Shown piece after piece: positions 23,235 to 29,282 of a stretch of 29,282 bases of DNA (position 1 is its first letter; every line of letters begins with the position of its first letter). The DNA is from Cyanobacteria bacterium HKST-UBA02 (GTDB taxonomy: Bacteria; Cyanobacteriota; Vampirovibrionia; Obscuribacterales; Obscuribacteraceae), in the NCBI GenBank assembly GCA_020431945.1, contig JAGQHH010000280.1, positions 1 to 29,282 of the forward strand, read 5' to 3'. Both the position numbers and the translations under genes were made by a program. The notes under the pieces were generated by a model. That model was not told the DNA's origin. It saw nothing but the letters and a program-made list of their open reading frames with translations, and made no database searches.

Positions 23235-23939
23235 CTAGAGAGAGAGATCCTTGCGAGGAGGATTAGCGGCCCTGAACAGATACTGGCGGGCCAGAGTGGA
23301 TGTGGTGACCAGGGGATAGGGAAGGATTTTGAGGCGGGACTCGCATCGCCCATCCGGAAGGGAGGCTATGGCGATGACGAACCAGGTCTTGTTCTCCATA
23401 CCGGTCAATTCAACCAGGAGATGTCCCGACATGGTAGCCATGGCAGGCTTGAGACCAAGAAATTGTCCCTCCCTTATCAGGCTTGCCATGGCATCGGCAG
23501 GAGTCATGGTGAAAGTCTGGCTGAGGATCTTGTTGCCTGGTGGTCGGGCGAAAAGCTCGTTGGCTTGCAGGCGCCAGGCCAGGGGTGGCTTGTAGCTAGG
23601 CGAATAGGGCGGGGGAAGCGAGATGGAGCGCGGAGCCGGCGGTGGTGGCTCGGGCACATAGGGAATGATATTGCCGGCATTTTCCAGGGGTAGGGTGATG
23701 GACAGAACGGTGTCCTTCAGGTCAGGCACCACGGTATTGCCGGCTGCGGTGAGACCGCCGGTACCGACAGGCTGGGGCGACACCTTCGGAGGGTTCAGGT
23801 CGATCACCGGCAAGGGAGCCGTTTGCATCAAGGGCCCGGAGGGAGAGTCGTCATCGAGAGCGGCTGTTGCCAGGGCCGGCACCATGGAGAAAATGCTCAG
23901 GAGCCCAGCGGCTATCAGCAATGTGAGAGGACGGATCAT
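23235..23939 (-). CDS. Secreted proline-rich protein, unknown function
   Basis: A 234-aa product with a signal peptide (about 1-26, ending ALATAA), a Pro-rich stretch at about 40-125 (PEPPPPAPRSISLPPPYSP) and a folded C-terminal half (ADAMASLIREGQFLGLKPAM, WFVIAIASLPDGRCESRL). No family is recognised. It is the first gene of the minus-strand operon with coaE. A divergent TPR-protein gene shares the upstream region. Confidence 0.75.
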   Translation of the reverse strand: MIRPLTLLIAAGLLSIFSMVPALATAALDDDSPSGPLMQTAPLPVIDLNPPKVSPQPVGTGGLTAAGNTVVPDLKDTVLSITLPLENAGNIIPYVPEPPPPAPRSISLPPPYSPSYKPPLAWRLQANELFARPPGNKILSQTFTMTPADAMASLIREGQFLGLKPAMATMSGHLLVELTGMENKTWFVIAIASLPDGRCESRLKILPYPLVTTSTLARQYLFRAANPPRKDLSL

Positions 23940-23980
23940 AGAAACGATGATAACAGGGAGCGGTCGCCCTTATCTTCCTC

Positions 23981-24008
23981 TTGAAAACTGTTGGATTCTA
24001 GGTAGAAT
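23981..24008 (+). promoter_or_regulatory. Sigma-70-type promoter for the TPR/coiled-coil exported protein
   Basis: TTGAAA (23981-23986) and TAGAAT (24003-24008) are separated by 16 bp. Both hexamers differ from consensus at one position. Predicted start of transcription is near 24015, about 20 nt before the ATG at 24034. Confidence 0.6.
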
Positions 24009-24033
24009 AGAAGGGCGCAGATGGGTGTTCTCG

Positions 24034-25113
24034 ATGTTTCGTAAGGCCGTTACCCTGGCCCAGTTGTCTCTAAGTCTGATCCTGACAATCGGTGCCATGT
24101 CCTTGATACAGCCCCCGGCTCGAGGGGCTCAGCTGACCGGGCTCGATCCTGTTCTCGGTCAGGGGCTCAAGCGCATGAAAGGCGGAGACTACAACGGCGC
24201 TGCCAGGTTCTTTCGATCCGCCGCCCTGGATAATCCGGAGGATCCTTTTTCCCGTTACTATCTAGCCAACTGTCTCGTTCATATGAAGAGGCATCCGGAA
24301 GCGATAGTCGAATACCGGCGGAGTTACGAGATCGATCCGTTCAGCACAGTGTCGGGATTCTGCAGACAGGCTCTGCTTGCCTATAATGTCGCGGTGCCGG
24401 ACATAACCAGGCCCGGTCAGACTTATAAGGTCCTGGAGCCGAAATCGGACCGGCATGTTGAGGATGCGGTCTCGATGATCCGCAGGCAGGCAGCCGATGA
24501 CAAGAATCGCAATGTCGAGTACGCCAATAGCCGCGCTGATAGCGCCATAAAACTGGGCGAGCGCAAGGCTCGAATCATCCTCGAAGATGCCGAACGCGAG
24601 GTCCAGGACATCATGGCGAACGGCACCAAGCAATACGATCCCCGGGGCAATCTTTTTTATCACAAGCTTCGAGAAGTCGATCAATATGTGGTCAAAGCCA
24701 AGGTAGAAGAGATACGAAGGAAAGCGAAAGCCCAGGCAGAGGAGGCGAGACGCGATGCCAGGGAGCGCTCTCTGGCTTACAAAGCCTGGTCGGAAAGTCG
24801 CAAAGACTCTCTGGATGGCGTGGCTGACAATCTCGAGAAGCAGCTGGTGAGCGAGAAGATTCGCAGGACTGGTGTCGCCCTCAACCCCGTCGGAACAGGC
24901 CTGTATGTCAGGAACTATGTAACCGATCCCAAGAAGCCCATACCGGTGGTCCGCCAGAGCGTCGTTCGGATTCTCGATCATGGCGCTCTTCCCGAGTCGG
25001 ACATTGACAGGTCGAGCATGAGCCCGAGTCAGGAGCTCGAGCCTATCGAGTTCGGCGAGGACGAGAAGCCCATCAAACCGGGCTGGACCGTACGGGGAAG
25101 CAGGCTCCACTGA
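24034..25113 (+). CDS. Exported TPR and coiled-coil protein, unknown function
   Basis: 359 aa. An N-terminal hydrophobic signal (SLSLILTIGAMSLI, cleavage probably near PPARGA) is followed by about two TPR units (GDYNGAARFFRSAALDNPED, HPEAIVEYRRSYEIDPF). Then comes a long charged helix at about 145-280, very rich in Arg, Glu and Ala (RRKAKAQAEEARRDARERS), likely coiled coil, and a Pro-containing tail. No enzyme motif is seen; a scaffold role in the periplasm or envelope is a guess. The ATG at 24034 agrees with the predicted promoter. A GTG at 24025 has a better SD (AAGGG) but would put that SD upstream of the predicted transcript start. A longer open frame 5' of this is antisense to the neighbouring gene and not real. 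Confidence 0.75.
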   Translation: MFRKAVTLAQLSLSLILTIGAMSLIQPPARGAQLTGLDPVLGQGLKRMKGGDYNGAARFFRSAALDNPEDPFSRYYLANCLVHMKRHPEAIVEYRRSYEIDPFSTVSGFCRQALLAYNVAVPDITRPGQTYKVLEPKSDRHVEDAVSMIRRQAADDKNRNVEYANSRADSAIKLGERKARIILEDAEREVQDIMANGTKQYDPRGNLFYHKLREVDQYVVKAKVEEIRRKAKAQAEEARRDARERSLAYKAWSESRKDSLDGVADNLEKQLVSEKIRRTGVALNPVGTGLYVRNYVTDPKKPIPVVRQSVVRILDHGALPESDIDRSSMSPSQELEPIEFGEDEKPIKPGWTVRGSRLH

Positions 25114-25202
25114 GGCGGGTCTGATTTTGCAGTACCGGATACGGTGCCAACCACCGGATTCGCCTTGATCGTCTCCCGGATTTTTTGCTTGTGGAAAATC
25201 AT

Positions 25203-25232
25203 TTGACAGGGAAAAGCGGGTTTATTTATGAT
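25203..25232 (+). promoter_or_regulatory. Strong sigma-70-type promoter upstream of tsaE
   Basis: Consensus TTGACA (25203-25208), 18-bp spacer, TATGAT (25227-25232, one mismatch). Transcription should start near 25239, giving a leader of almost 200 nt before tsaE. Confidence 0.75.
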
Positions 25233-25238
25233 CCAATT

Positions 25239-25402
25239 AGTCTCGGTCTCGGACAAACTACAATAAAAAAGTTTTGTCCTACAAATATCGAGTTACCGGG
25301 GTTCCGGCTCGAGACACAGACGTAGACCTACGTAAGTAGGAAACGGCAAAGTGTTAAGGAGGTTCCCCACCTGGTTCTACCGGGTCAAAACTCGCTTATT
25401 GG
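25239..25402 (+). ncRNA. Structured leader or small RNA of unknown class
   Basis: Three hairpins follow in a row: 25251-25279 (GGACAAAC with GTTTTGTCC, one bulge), 25288-25312 (TCGAG/CTCGA enclosing CCGG-GGTT-CCGG) and 25320-25333 (ACGTAG/CTACGT). A long-range helix CTCGGT (25242-25247) with ACCGGG (25379-25384) could close the whole. A perfect SD-like TAAGGAGGTT lies at 25355-25364, but no start codon in the tsaE frame follows at a suitable distance. It does not match the conserved cores of tmRNA, SRP RNA, RNase P RNA or the common riboswitches as I remember them. It could be a cis-acting leader for tsaE or an independent small RNA. Confidence 0.4.
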
Positions 25403-25435
25403 TCCTTGGCTGAGACCACCTTTAGAAGAAGCGCT

Positions 25436-25999
25436 GTGCACCAGCTACATATCGAAAGCAAAGAAGGCACCGAATTTCTCGGCTCGGCGCTGGCTCGCCA
25501 GATCGAGCGCCATGCCCTCATTCTTCTCCGGGGCCAGCTCGGCGCCGGCAAGACTGCGCTGGTGCAGGCGGTAGGGCGCGGGCTTGAGGTCGAGGAAGCA
25601 GTCACCAGCCCGACTTTCACTCTGCTCAACGAGTATGACTCGGGCCGACTGCCCCTCATACATATTGATCTCTATCGGGTGGGGGAGAGCATCAACAGAT
25701 CTCTGGACCTTTCTCTGGATCTTTTCGTACTCGAGTTCGAAGAGTTGCTGGCCGGCGACTCGATAATCATGATCGAATGGCCGGAGTTCTTTATTGTGGA
25801 CGGAGCCAGTTATCTGGAAGGACTCGATCGACTGGAAGTCAAGATCGAGAGAGGTACTGAAGAGAAAATGCCCGAGAATTCGGCACGTAATGTTTTTATT
25901 TCAGCAAAAGGACCAGCTTCAGAAAAATTGTTGACCGGCCTTATCAATAATCTGGGCGGCGGATCAGGGGTCAGCGTTGTTGCTTTTAGCGAAGGTTAA
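25436..25999 (+). CDS. tsaE: tRNA threonylcarbamoyladenosine biosynthesis ATPase TsaE
   Basis: TsaE is the ATPase that works with TsaB and TsaD to make the t6A base next to the anticodon of ANN-decoding tRNAs. The P-loop is GQLGAGKTALVQ. The switch-like SPTFTLLNEY and HIDLYRV blocks, and the IIMIEWPE strand, are family hallmarks. Start choice is uncertain: GTG at 25436 gives an N-terminus (VHQLHIES) that fits the family, while a TTG at 25406 is in frame upstream. With the GTG start it has 187 aa, 30-40 more than usual, the excess being a C-terminal extension. A long structured leader precedes it and a T-rich terminator follows. Confidence 0.92.
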   Translation: MHQLHIESKEGTEFLGSALARQIERHALILLRGQLGAGKTALVQAVGRGLEVEEAVTSPTFTLLNEYDSGRLPLIHIDLYRVGESINRSLDLSLDLFVLEFEELLAGDSIIMIEWPEFFIVDGASYLEGLDRLEVKIERGTEEKMPENSARNVFISAKGPASEKLLTGLINNLGGGSGVSVVAFSEG

Positions 26000-26003
26000 A
26001 AGC

Positions 26004-26027
26004 GCCGAATGTCGGATCTTTTTTTTT
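26004..26027 (+). terminator. Probable terminator after tsaE
   Basis: A short CCGA-ATG-TCGG hairpin (26005-26015) is followed by nine T residues (26019-26027). A second, overlapping hairpin (GCTTTTA 25982-25988 with TAAAAGC 25997-26003) lies just upstream. The stem is short but the T-run is strong. Confidence 0.6.
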
Positions 26028-26081
26028 GGGGTGCATAGCGACCGTGATATACTCGTGCGTCGCCAGCATATCTTGACAGCA

Positions 26082-26087
26082 TATAAT
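26082..26087 (+). promoter_or_regulatory. Possible -10 element (TATAAT) for topA
   Basis: A perfect TATAAT lies 19 nt upstream of the topA ATG, which would give a very short leader. An extended -10-like TGATATACT at 26045-26053 is an alternative. No convincing -35 goes with either. Confidence 0.3.
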
Positions 26088-26106
26088 GTAGAGATCTTAA
26101 AAAGTA

Positions 26107-28443
26107 ATGGGTAAATCACTCGTAATCGTCGAATCGCCTGCCAAGGCAAAAACCATAAGTAAGATTCTGGGACGGGAGTTCCAGGTAAAGGCATCGGTGG
26201 GTCATGTCCGCGACCTCCCGCGCAACCGTCTGGGCGTAAACGTCCGTAAGAATTTCGAGCCTCAATACGAGGTTCTAAGGGAGAAGGAGCCGATTGTCGC
26301 CGAGCTCCGGGAAGCAGCCCTGGAAGCCGACAAAGTCTTCCTGGCCCCTGACCCTGACCGTGAAGGTGAAGCCATTGCCTGGCATCTTTCCGAGCTTCTA
26401 GAGCTTCCTGACTCGAAGCTCCATCGTATCGAGTTCAACGAGATCACCAAGGACGCGGTCATGGCGGCGATCAAGCGCCCTCGCCAGATCGACAAGCGTC
26501 TGGTGGACGCCCAGCAAGCCAGACGGGTGCTCGATCGCCTTGTGGGTTACAAAATCAGCCCGCTTCTCTGGCGCAAGGTAAATGGACGTTCTGCCGGGCG
26601 TGTCCAGTCTGTGGCAGTGCGACTGATCTGCGAGCGCGAGCAGGAGATCCAGGATTTCAACCCGCAGGAATACTGGTCCATCAAAGCCGAGTTCTTGAAG
26701 AACAAGTCCAAGAAATCTTTCATAGCTCCTCTGGTGAAGTGGAAAGGCAAGCGTGTCATAGCCGCATCGGATAAGGCTACGGCCCAGACCATTGTGATCG
26801 GTAACGAGAAGACCGCCAAGGAAATTCTCAGTGCCGTCAAGAGTGGCGAATTCACAGTCTCTTCGGTGACCCAGAAATCGAGCGAGCGGAAGCCGCAAGC
26901 TCCTTTCATCACCTCCACCCTGCAGCGGGAAGCAGCCAACCATATCGGTTTCCCTGTGAAAAAGACCATGCAGGTCGCCCAGTCGCTCTACGAAGGGATC
27001 GAGCTCGGCTCCGAGGGACCGGTGGGTTTGATCACTTATATGAGAACCGACTCCACCCGGGTCGCTAATCAGGCCCAGGAAGAGGCTCTCGCCTATATCG
27101 AGAGCAAGTTCGGGAAAGAGTACGTGCCTGCCAAGCCCCGGGTCTACGCTCGCAAGGGCAAGTCGGTCCAGGACGCTCACGAAGCCATCCGTCCTACTTA
27201 TCCGGAGAAATCGCCCGAGAAGATCAAGCAGTATCTGAGCAATGACCAGTTCAAGCTTTATAAGCTCATCTGGGAAAGATTCATGGCCAGCCAGATGGCT
27301 TCCGCCAAGCTCCAGACTCGTACTGTGGAGATCTCCTGTGGTGAGGCTGTTTTCAGAGCTTCCGCCACCGAGAAGACTTTTGCCGGTTTCACCATTGTTT
27401 ACGATCGTCCTGTGAAAGCCCAGGAAGGCGAGGATGATGATGATGGCGCCGAAGGCGTATCGGAAGAAGCGGCAAATCTTCCGGAGCTCAAGAAAGGCGA
27501 AGAGCTGAAAGCCAAAGAGATTCATCCGGATCAGCATTTCACCCAGCCGCCCCCTCGCTACTCCGAAGCTTCCCTGGTGAGGACCCTCGAAGAGCTGGGC
27601 ATCGGCAGGCCGTCTACTTATGCCGCCACGGTGGCGACGGTGATCGACCGGAAATATGTGTCCCGGGAGAAGAAAGTGCTTTCGCCGACCAAGCTCGGTC
27701 AGGCTGTCAATCAGCTTCTTGTAGAGCATTTCGGCAATGTCGTCGATGTCGGTTTCACCGCGGACATGGAATCCAAGCTCGACAAAATCGAAGAAGACAA
27801 GGTCGACTGGCATGGGATGCTCAAAGACTTCTACAAGCCTTTCGGCGAGACCCTGAAAAAAGCCGAAGAGAACATGAATAAAGTCGTGATTCTCTCCGAC
27901 CACAGCTGCCCGAAATGCGGTCAGCCCATGGCTATCCGGAGCTCTCGCTTCGGGCAGTTCCTGGGTTGCGTGGGCTATCCGGAATGCAAGACCAAGATCG
28001 CCCTCACCAAGGATGGCGAGCCTGTGCCCGAGGACCGTCCCTCTGACGAGAAGTGCAATACCTGCAGCTCTTCCATGATCATTCGTTACGGACGTTACGG
28101 CGACTATCTCGCTTGCAGCAACGATGAATGCAAAGAGCAGCGCCCGATCCTGAAGACGACCGGGGTGGATTGTCCGAGACCCGGATGCGGCGGACTGATC
28201 GTCGAGAAGAAGTCCAGGCGCGGCAAGGTCTTTTATGGCTGCAGCAATTATTCGGCCAGCCAGTGCATGTCGGCTTACTGGTACCCGCCCCTGCTCTCGG
28301 GCGGTCCCAAGGGAGACAACAAGTGTCCCAAGTGCCAGGCCATATTGATCTACAAGACTCTCAAGCGTGGCGATCGAATCCAGTGCTCCGACAAGGAATG
28401 CGATTTCGTCGAGCTGGCTTCTGGTAAAGAAGTACACGCCTAG
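26107..28443 (+). CDS. topA: DNA topoisomerase I
   Basis: The 778-aa type IA topoisomerase relaxes negative supercoils by a single-strand break through a tyrosyl-DNA bond. The TOPRIM domain (residues 1-115) has VESPAKAKTI and the metal-binding APDPDREGEAIAWH. The active-site Tyr311 is in GLITYMRTDSTR. HEAIRPT and GIGRPSTYA are conserved downstream motifs. The C-terminus (about 595-775) holds four Cys4-type zinc ribbons, each starting CPKC-, CNTC- or CPRPGC-like. An acidic loop (EGEDDDDGAEG, about 440-450) is a small insertion. The ATG at 26107 has no strong SD. Neighbour order tsaE-topA-clpC, all on the plus strand, with separate promoters likely. Confidence 0.97.
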   Translation: MGKSLVIVESPAKAKTISKILGREFQVKASVGHVRDLPRNRLGVNVRKNFEPQYEVLREKEPIVAELREAALEADKVFLAPDPDREGEAIAWHLSELLELPDSKLHRIEFNEITKDAVMAAIKRPRQIDKRLVDAQQARRVLDRLVGYKISPLLWRKVNGRSAGRVQSVAVRLICEREQEIQDFNPQEYWSIKAEFLKNKSKKSFIAPLVKWKGKRVIAASDKATAQTIVIGNEKTAKEILSAVKSGEFTVSSVTQKSSERKPQAPFITSTLQREAANHIGFPVKKTMQVAQSLYEGIELGSEGPVGLITYMRTDSTRVANQAQEEALAYIESKFGKEYVPAKPRVYARKGKSVQDAHEAIRPTYPEKSPEKIKQYLSNDQFKLYKLIWERFMASQMASAKLQTRTVEISCGEAVFRASATEKTFAGFTIVYDRPVKAQEGEDDDDGAEGVSEEAANLPELKKGEELKAKEIHPDQHFTQPPPRYSEASLVRTLEELGIGRPSTYAATVATVIDRKYVSREKKVLSPTKLGQAVNQLLVEHFGNVVDVGFTADMESKLDKIEEDKVDWHGMLKDFYKPFGETLKKAEENMNKVVILSDHSCPKCGQPMAIRSSRFGQFLGCVGYPECKTKIALTKDGEPVPEDRPSDEKCNTCSSSMIIRYGRYGDYLACSNDECKEQRPILKTTGVDCPRPGCGGLIVEKKSRRGKVFYGCSNYSASQCMSAYWYPPLLSGGPKGDNKCPKCQAILIYKTLKRGDRIQCSDKECDFVELASGKEVHA

Positions 28444-28468
28444 GCTGGAGTGCTTGTCAGGATAACGA

Positions 28469-28494
28469 GAATCCAGTCCTCAGGGGCTGGATTC
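28469..28494 (+). terminator. Hairpin downstream of topA, possible terminator
   Basis: GAATCCAG pairs perfectly with CTGGATTC around a 10-nt loop, 25 bp after the topA stop. No T-run follows at once (the next is at 28510-28515), so it may be a weak or Rho-assisted terminator, or an mRNA-stabilising hairpin. Confidence 0.45.
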
Positions 28495-28580
28495 GTCTCA
28501 TGGCAACGGTTTTTTCGTCTCGCGAGCCAGGCATCTTCAGGAAGTATTCAAGAAAGTCAGGAGCATTAGCGGATTTCGAC

Positions 28581-28612
28581 ACGTTCTAATGGTGTTGTGG
28601 GTGTTAGAATGT
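28581..28612. promoter_or_regulatory. Inverted repeat upstream of clpC
   Basis: ACGTTCTAA (28581-28589) and TTAGAATGT (28604-28612) match at 8 of 9 positions around a 14-bp spacer, 38 bp before the clpC ATG. The right arm contains TAGAAT, a possible -10. It is unlike CIRCE (TTAGCACTC-N9-GAGTGCTAA) and unlike the CtsR direct repeat, so a heat-shock operator of another kind is possible. Confidence 0.4.
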
Positions 28613-28650
28613 ATCTAATCTAAAGACCCCTCAGGGAGAGCCATACCGCC

Positions 28651-29282
28651 ATGTTTGAACGGTTCACAGAAAAAGCGATCAAAGTAATCATGCTCGCGCA
28701 GGAAGAAGCGCGAAGACTTGGTCACAATTTTGTGGGCACCGAGCAGATTCTGCTTGGTTTGATCGGAGAGGGCACAGGAATCGCTGCCAAGACCCTCAAA
28801 TCCATGGGTGTCAATCTCAAAGACGCCAGAGTCGAAGTCGAGAAGATCATCGGTCGCGGCTCCGGCTTCGTGGCAGTGGAGATTCCTTTCACTCCCCGGG
28901 CCAAACGTGTTCTGGAGCTCTCCTGGGATGAAGCCAGACAGCTCGGTCACAACTATATCGGTACCGAACACCTGCTTCTGGGCTTGATTCGCGAAGGAGA
29001 AGGCGTAGCCGCCAGAGTCCTGGAAAACCTCGGTGTCGATCTCACCAAGGTGAGAAGCCATGTGATCAGGCTCCTGGGCGAGAGTGGCGCCTCTACCTCG
29101 GGCTCATCCACATCGACATCCACCGGCAGATCCAAGACACCGACCCTGGACGAGTTCGGGCTCAACCTCACCCAGGCAGCCCAGGAGAATCGTCTCGATC
29201 CAGTGGTCGGTCGTGAAAAAGAAATCGAGCGGGTTATCCAGATCCTCGGCCGTCGTACCAAAAACAACCCGGTCCTCATCGG
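28651..29282 (+). CDS. clpC: ATP-dependent Clp protease ATP-binding subunit ClpC (5' part)
   Basis: The gene runs off the window end; 210 codons are visible. ClpC is the AAA+ unfoldase that feeds ClpP. The double Clp N-domain is complete: repeat 1 from [20 protein letters not shown] with [15 protein letters not shown], and repeat 2 with [15 protein letters not shown]. These are almost the textbook cyanobacterial ClpC sequence. A Ser/Thr-rich linker ([12 protein letters not shown]) follows, then the start of D1 ([18 protein letters not shown]...NNPVLIG), cut just before Walker A. The ATG at 28651 has AGGGAGAG upstream, 10 nt away. The inverted repeat listed just upstream may control it. Confidence 0.96.
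   Translation, partial: MFERFTEKAIKVIMLAQEEARRLGHNFVGTEQILLGLIGEGTGIAAKTLKSMGVNLKDARVEVEKIIGRGSGFVAVEIPFTPRAKRVLELSWDEARQLGHNYIGTEHLLLGLIREGEGVAARVLENLGVDLTKVRSHVIRLLGESGASTSGSSTSTSTGRSKTPTLDEFGLNLTQAAQENRLDPVVGREKEIERVIQILGRRTKNNPVLI

Larger units (their letters stand above)
25114..25435. other. 322-bp non-coding region with promoter and structured leader
   Basis: A weak hairpin (CGGTG-N5-CACCG at 25142-25156) followed later by a six-T run (25181-25186) may end the upstream transcript. A strong promoter and a series of hairpins, listed separately, fill the rest. A single TGTGGAAAA (25190-25198), the cyanobacterial DnaA box in reverse, is present. No ORF is credible here. Confidence 0.7.

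Noticed and set aside
23665..24033. A 123-codon N-terminal extension of the TPR/coiled-coil protein
   Set aside because: It is antisense to the secreted proline-rich gene. A promoter and signal peptide place the real start at 24034 (or 24025).
25190..25198. A cyanobacterial-type DnaA box (TGTGGAAAA) upstream of tsaE
   Set aside because: Only one copy and no cluster. It is noted because it shows the standard motif can occur here, but it is not evidence for an origin.
26398..28437. A 679-codon open frame antisense to topA
   Set aside because: It lies entirely opposite a certain gene. Its translation has no domain signal and follows from the GC-rich codon pattern of topA.

Overview
The window looks like the replication-origin neighbourhood of a bacterial chromosome. 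dnaA and dnaN lie in tandem on the minus strand. The classical rpmH–rnpA–yidD–yidC–jag cluster diverges from them on the plus strand. Three signs point to the cyanobacterial lineage, and most likely to its non-photosynthetic sister group (Vampirovibrionia/Melainabacteria, Obscuribacterales-like): a ClpC N-domain of strongly cyanobacterial type, a YidC with a large Ig-like insert in its periplasmic loop as I recall for cyanobacterial YidC, and many secreted TPR or proline-rich proteins of unknown function. The assignment is inference from protein flavour. There is no rRNA, and no photosynthesis gene to argue either way.

Layout. 1-3000: dnaN and dnaA, with a 305-bp spacer carrying three TTTTCTACAG-like elements that may be divergent DnaA boxes. 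3000-6070: L34, RNase P protein, YidD, YidC and Jag, i.e. ribosome, tRNA-processing and membrane-insertion functions. 6100-8600: a 3-TM protein, an orphan oligopeptide-type binding lipoprotein and a small secreted protein. 8975-13573: a 1532-aa fusion of a DUF559-like nuclease domain, a UvrD-type helicase, a repetitive coiled coil, a Pro-Glu segment and a double zinc ribbon. 13580-14590: a TPR lipoprotein gene interrupted by one in-frame TAA. 14830-15396: a ClpP-like protease with its terminator.

15693-19925 is the most unusual part. It is a three-gene two-component operon (kinase, kinase, OmpR-type regulator). The two kinases are paralogues with complementary defects. The upstream one keeps every ATP-binding motif but has Glu in place of the phospho-accepting His. 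The downstream one keeps the His but has lost all ATP-binding motifs. This predicts an obligate trans-phosphorylating pair. A perfect 14-bp inverted repeat sits just before the operon.

20010-25113: a disordered protein, an acyltransferase-3 membrane enzyme, a compact minus-strand operon (proline-rich secreted protein, coaE, secreted protein) and a TPR/coiled-coil exported protein. 25114-29282: a strong promoter followed by a highly structured leader or small RNA, then tsaE, topA with four zinc ribbons, and the 5' part of clpC, which runs off the window. I saw no tRNA, rRNA, CRISPR array, insertion sequence or prophage gene.
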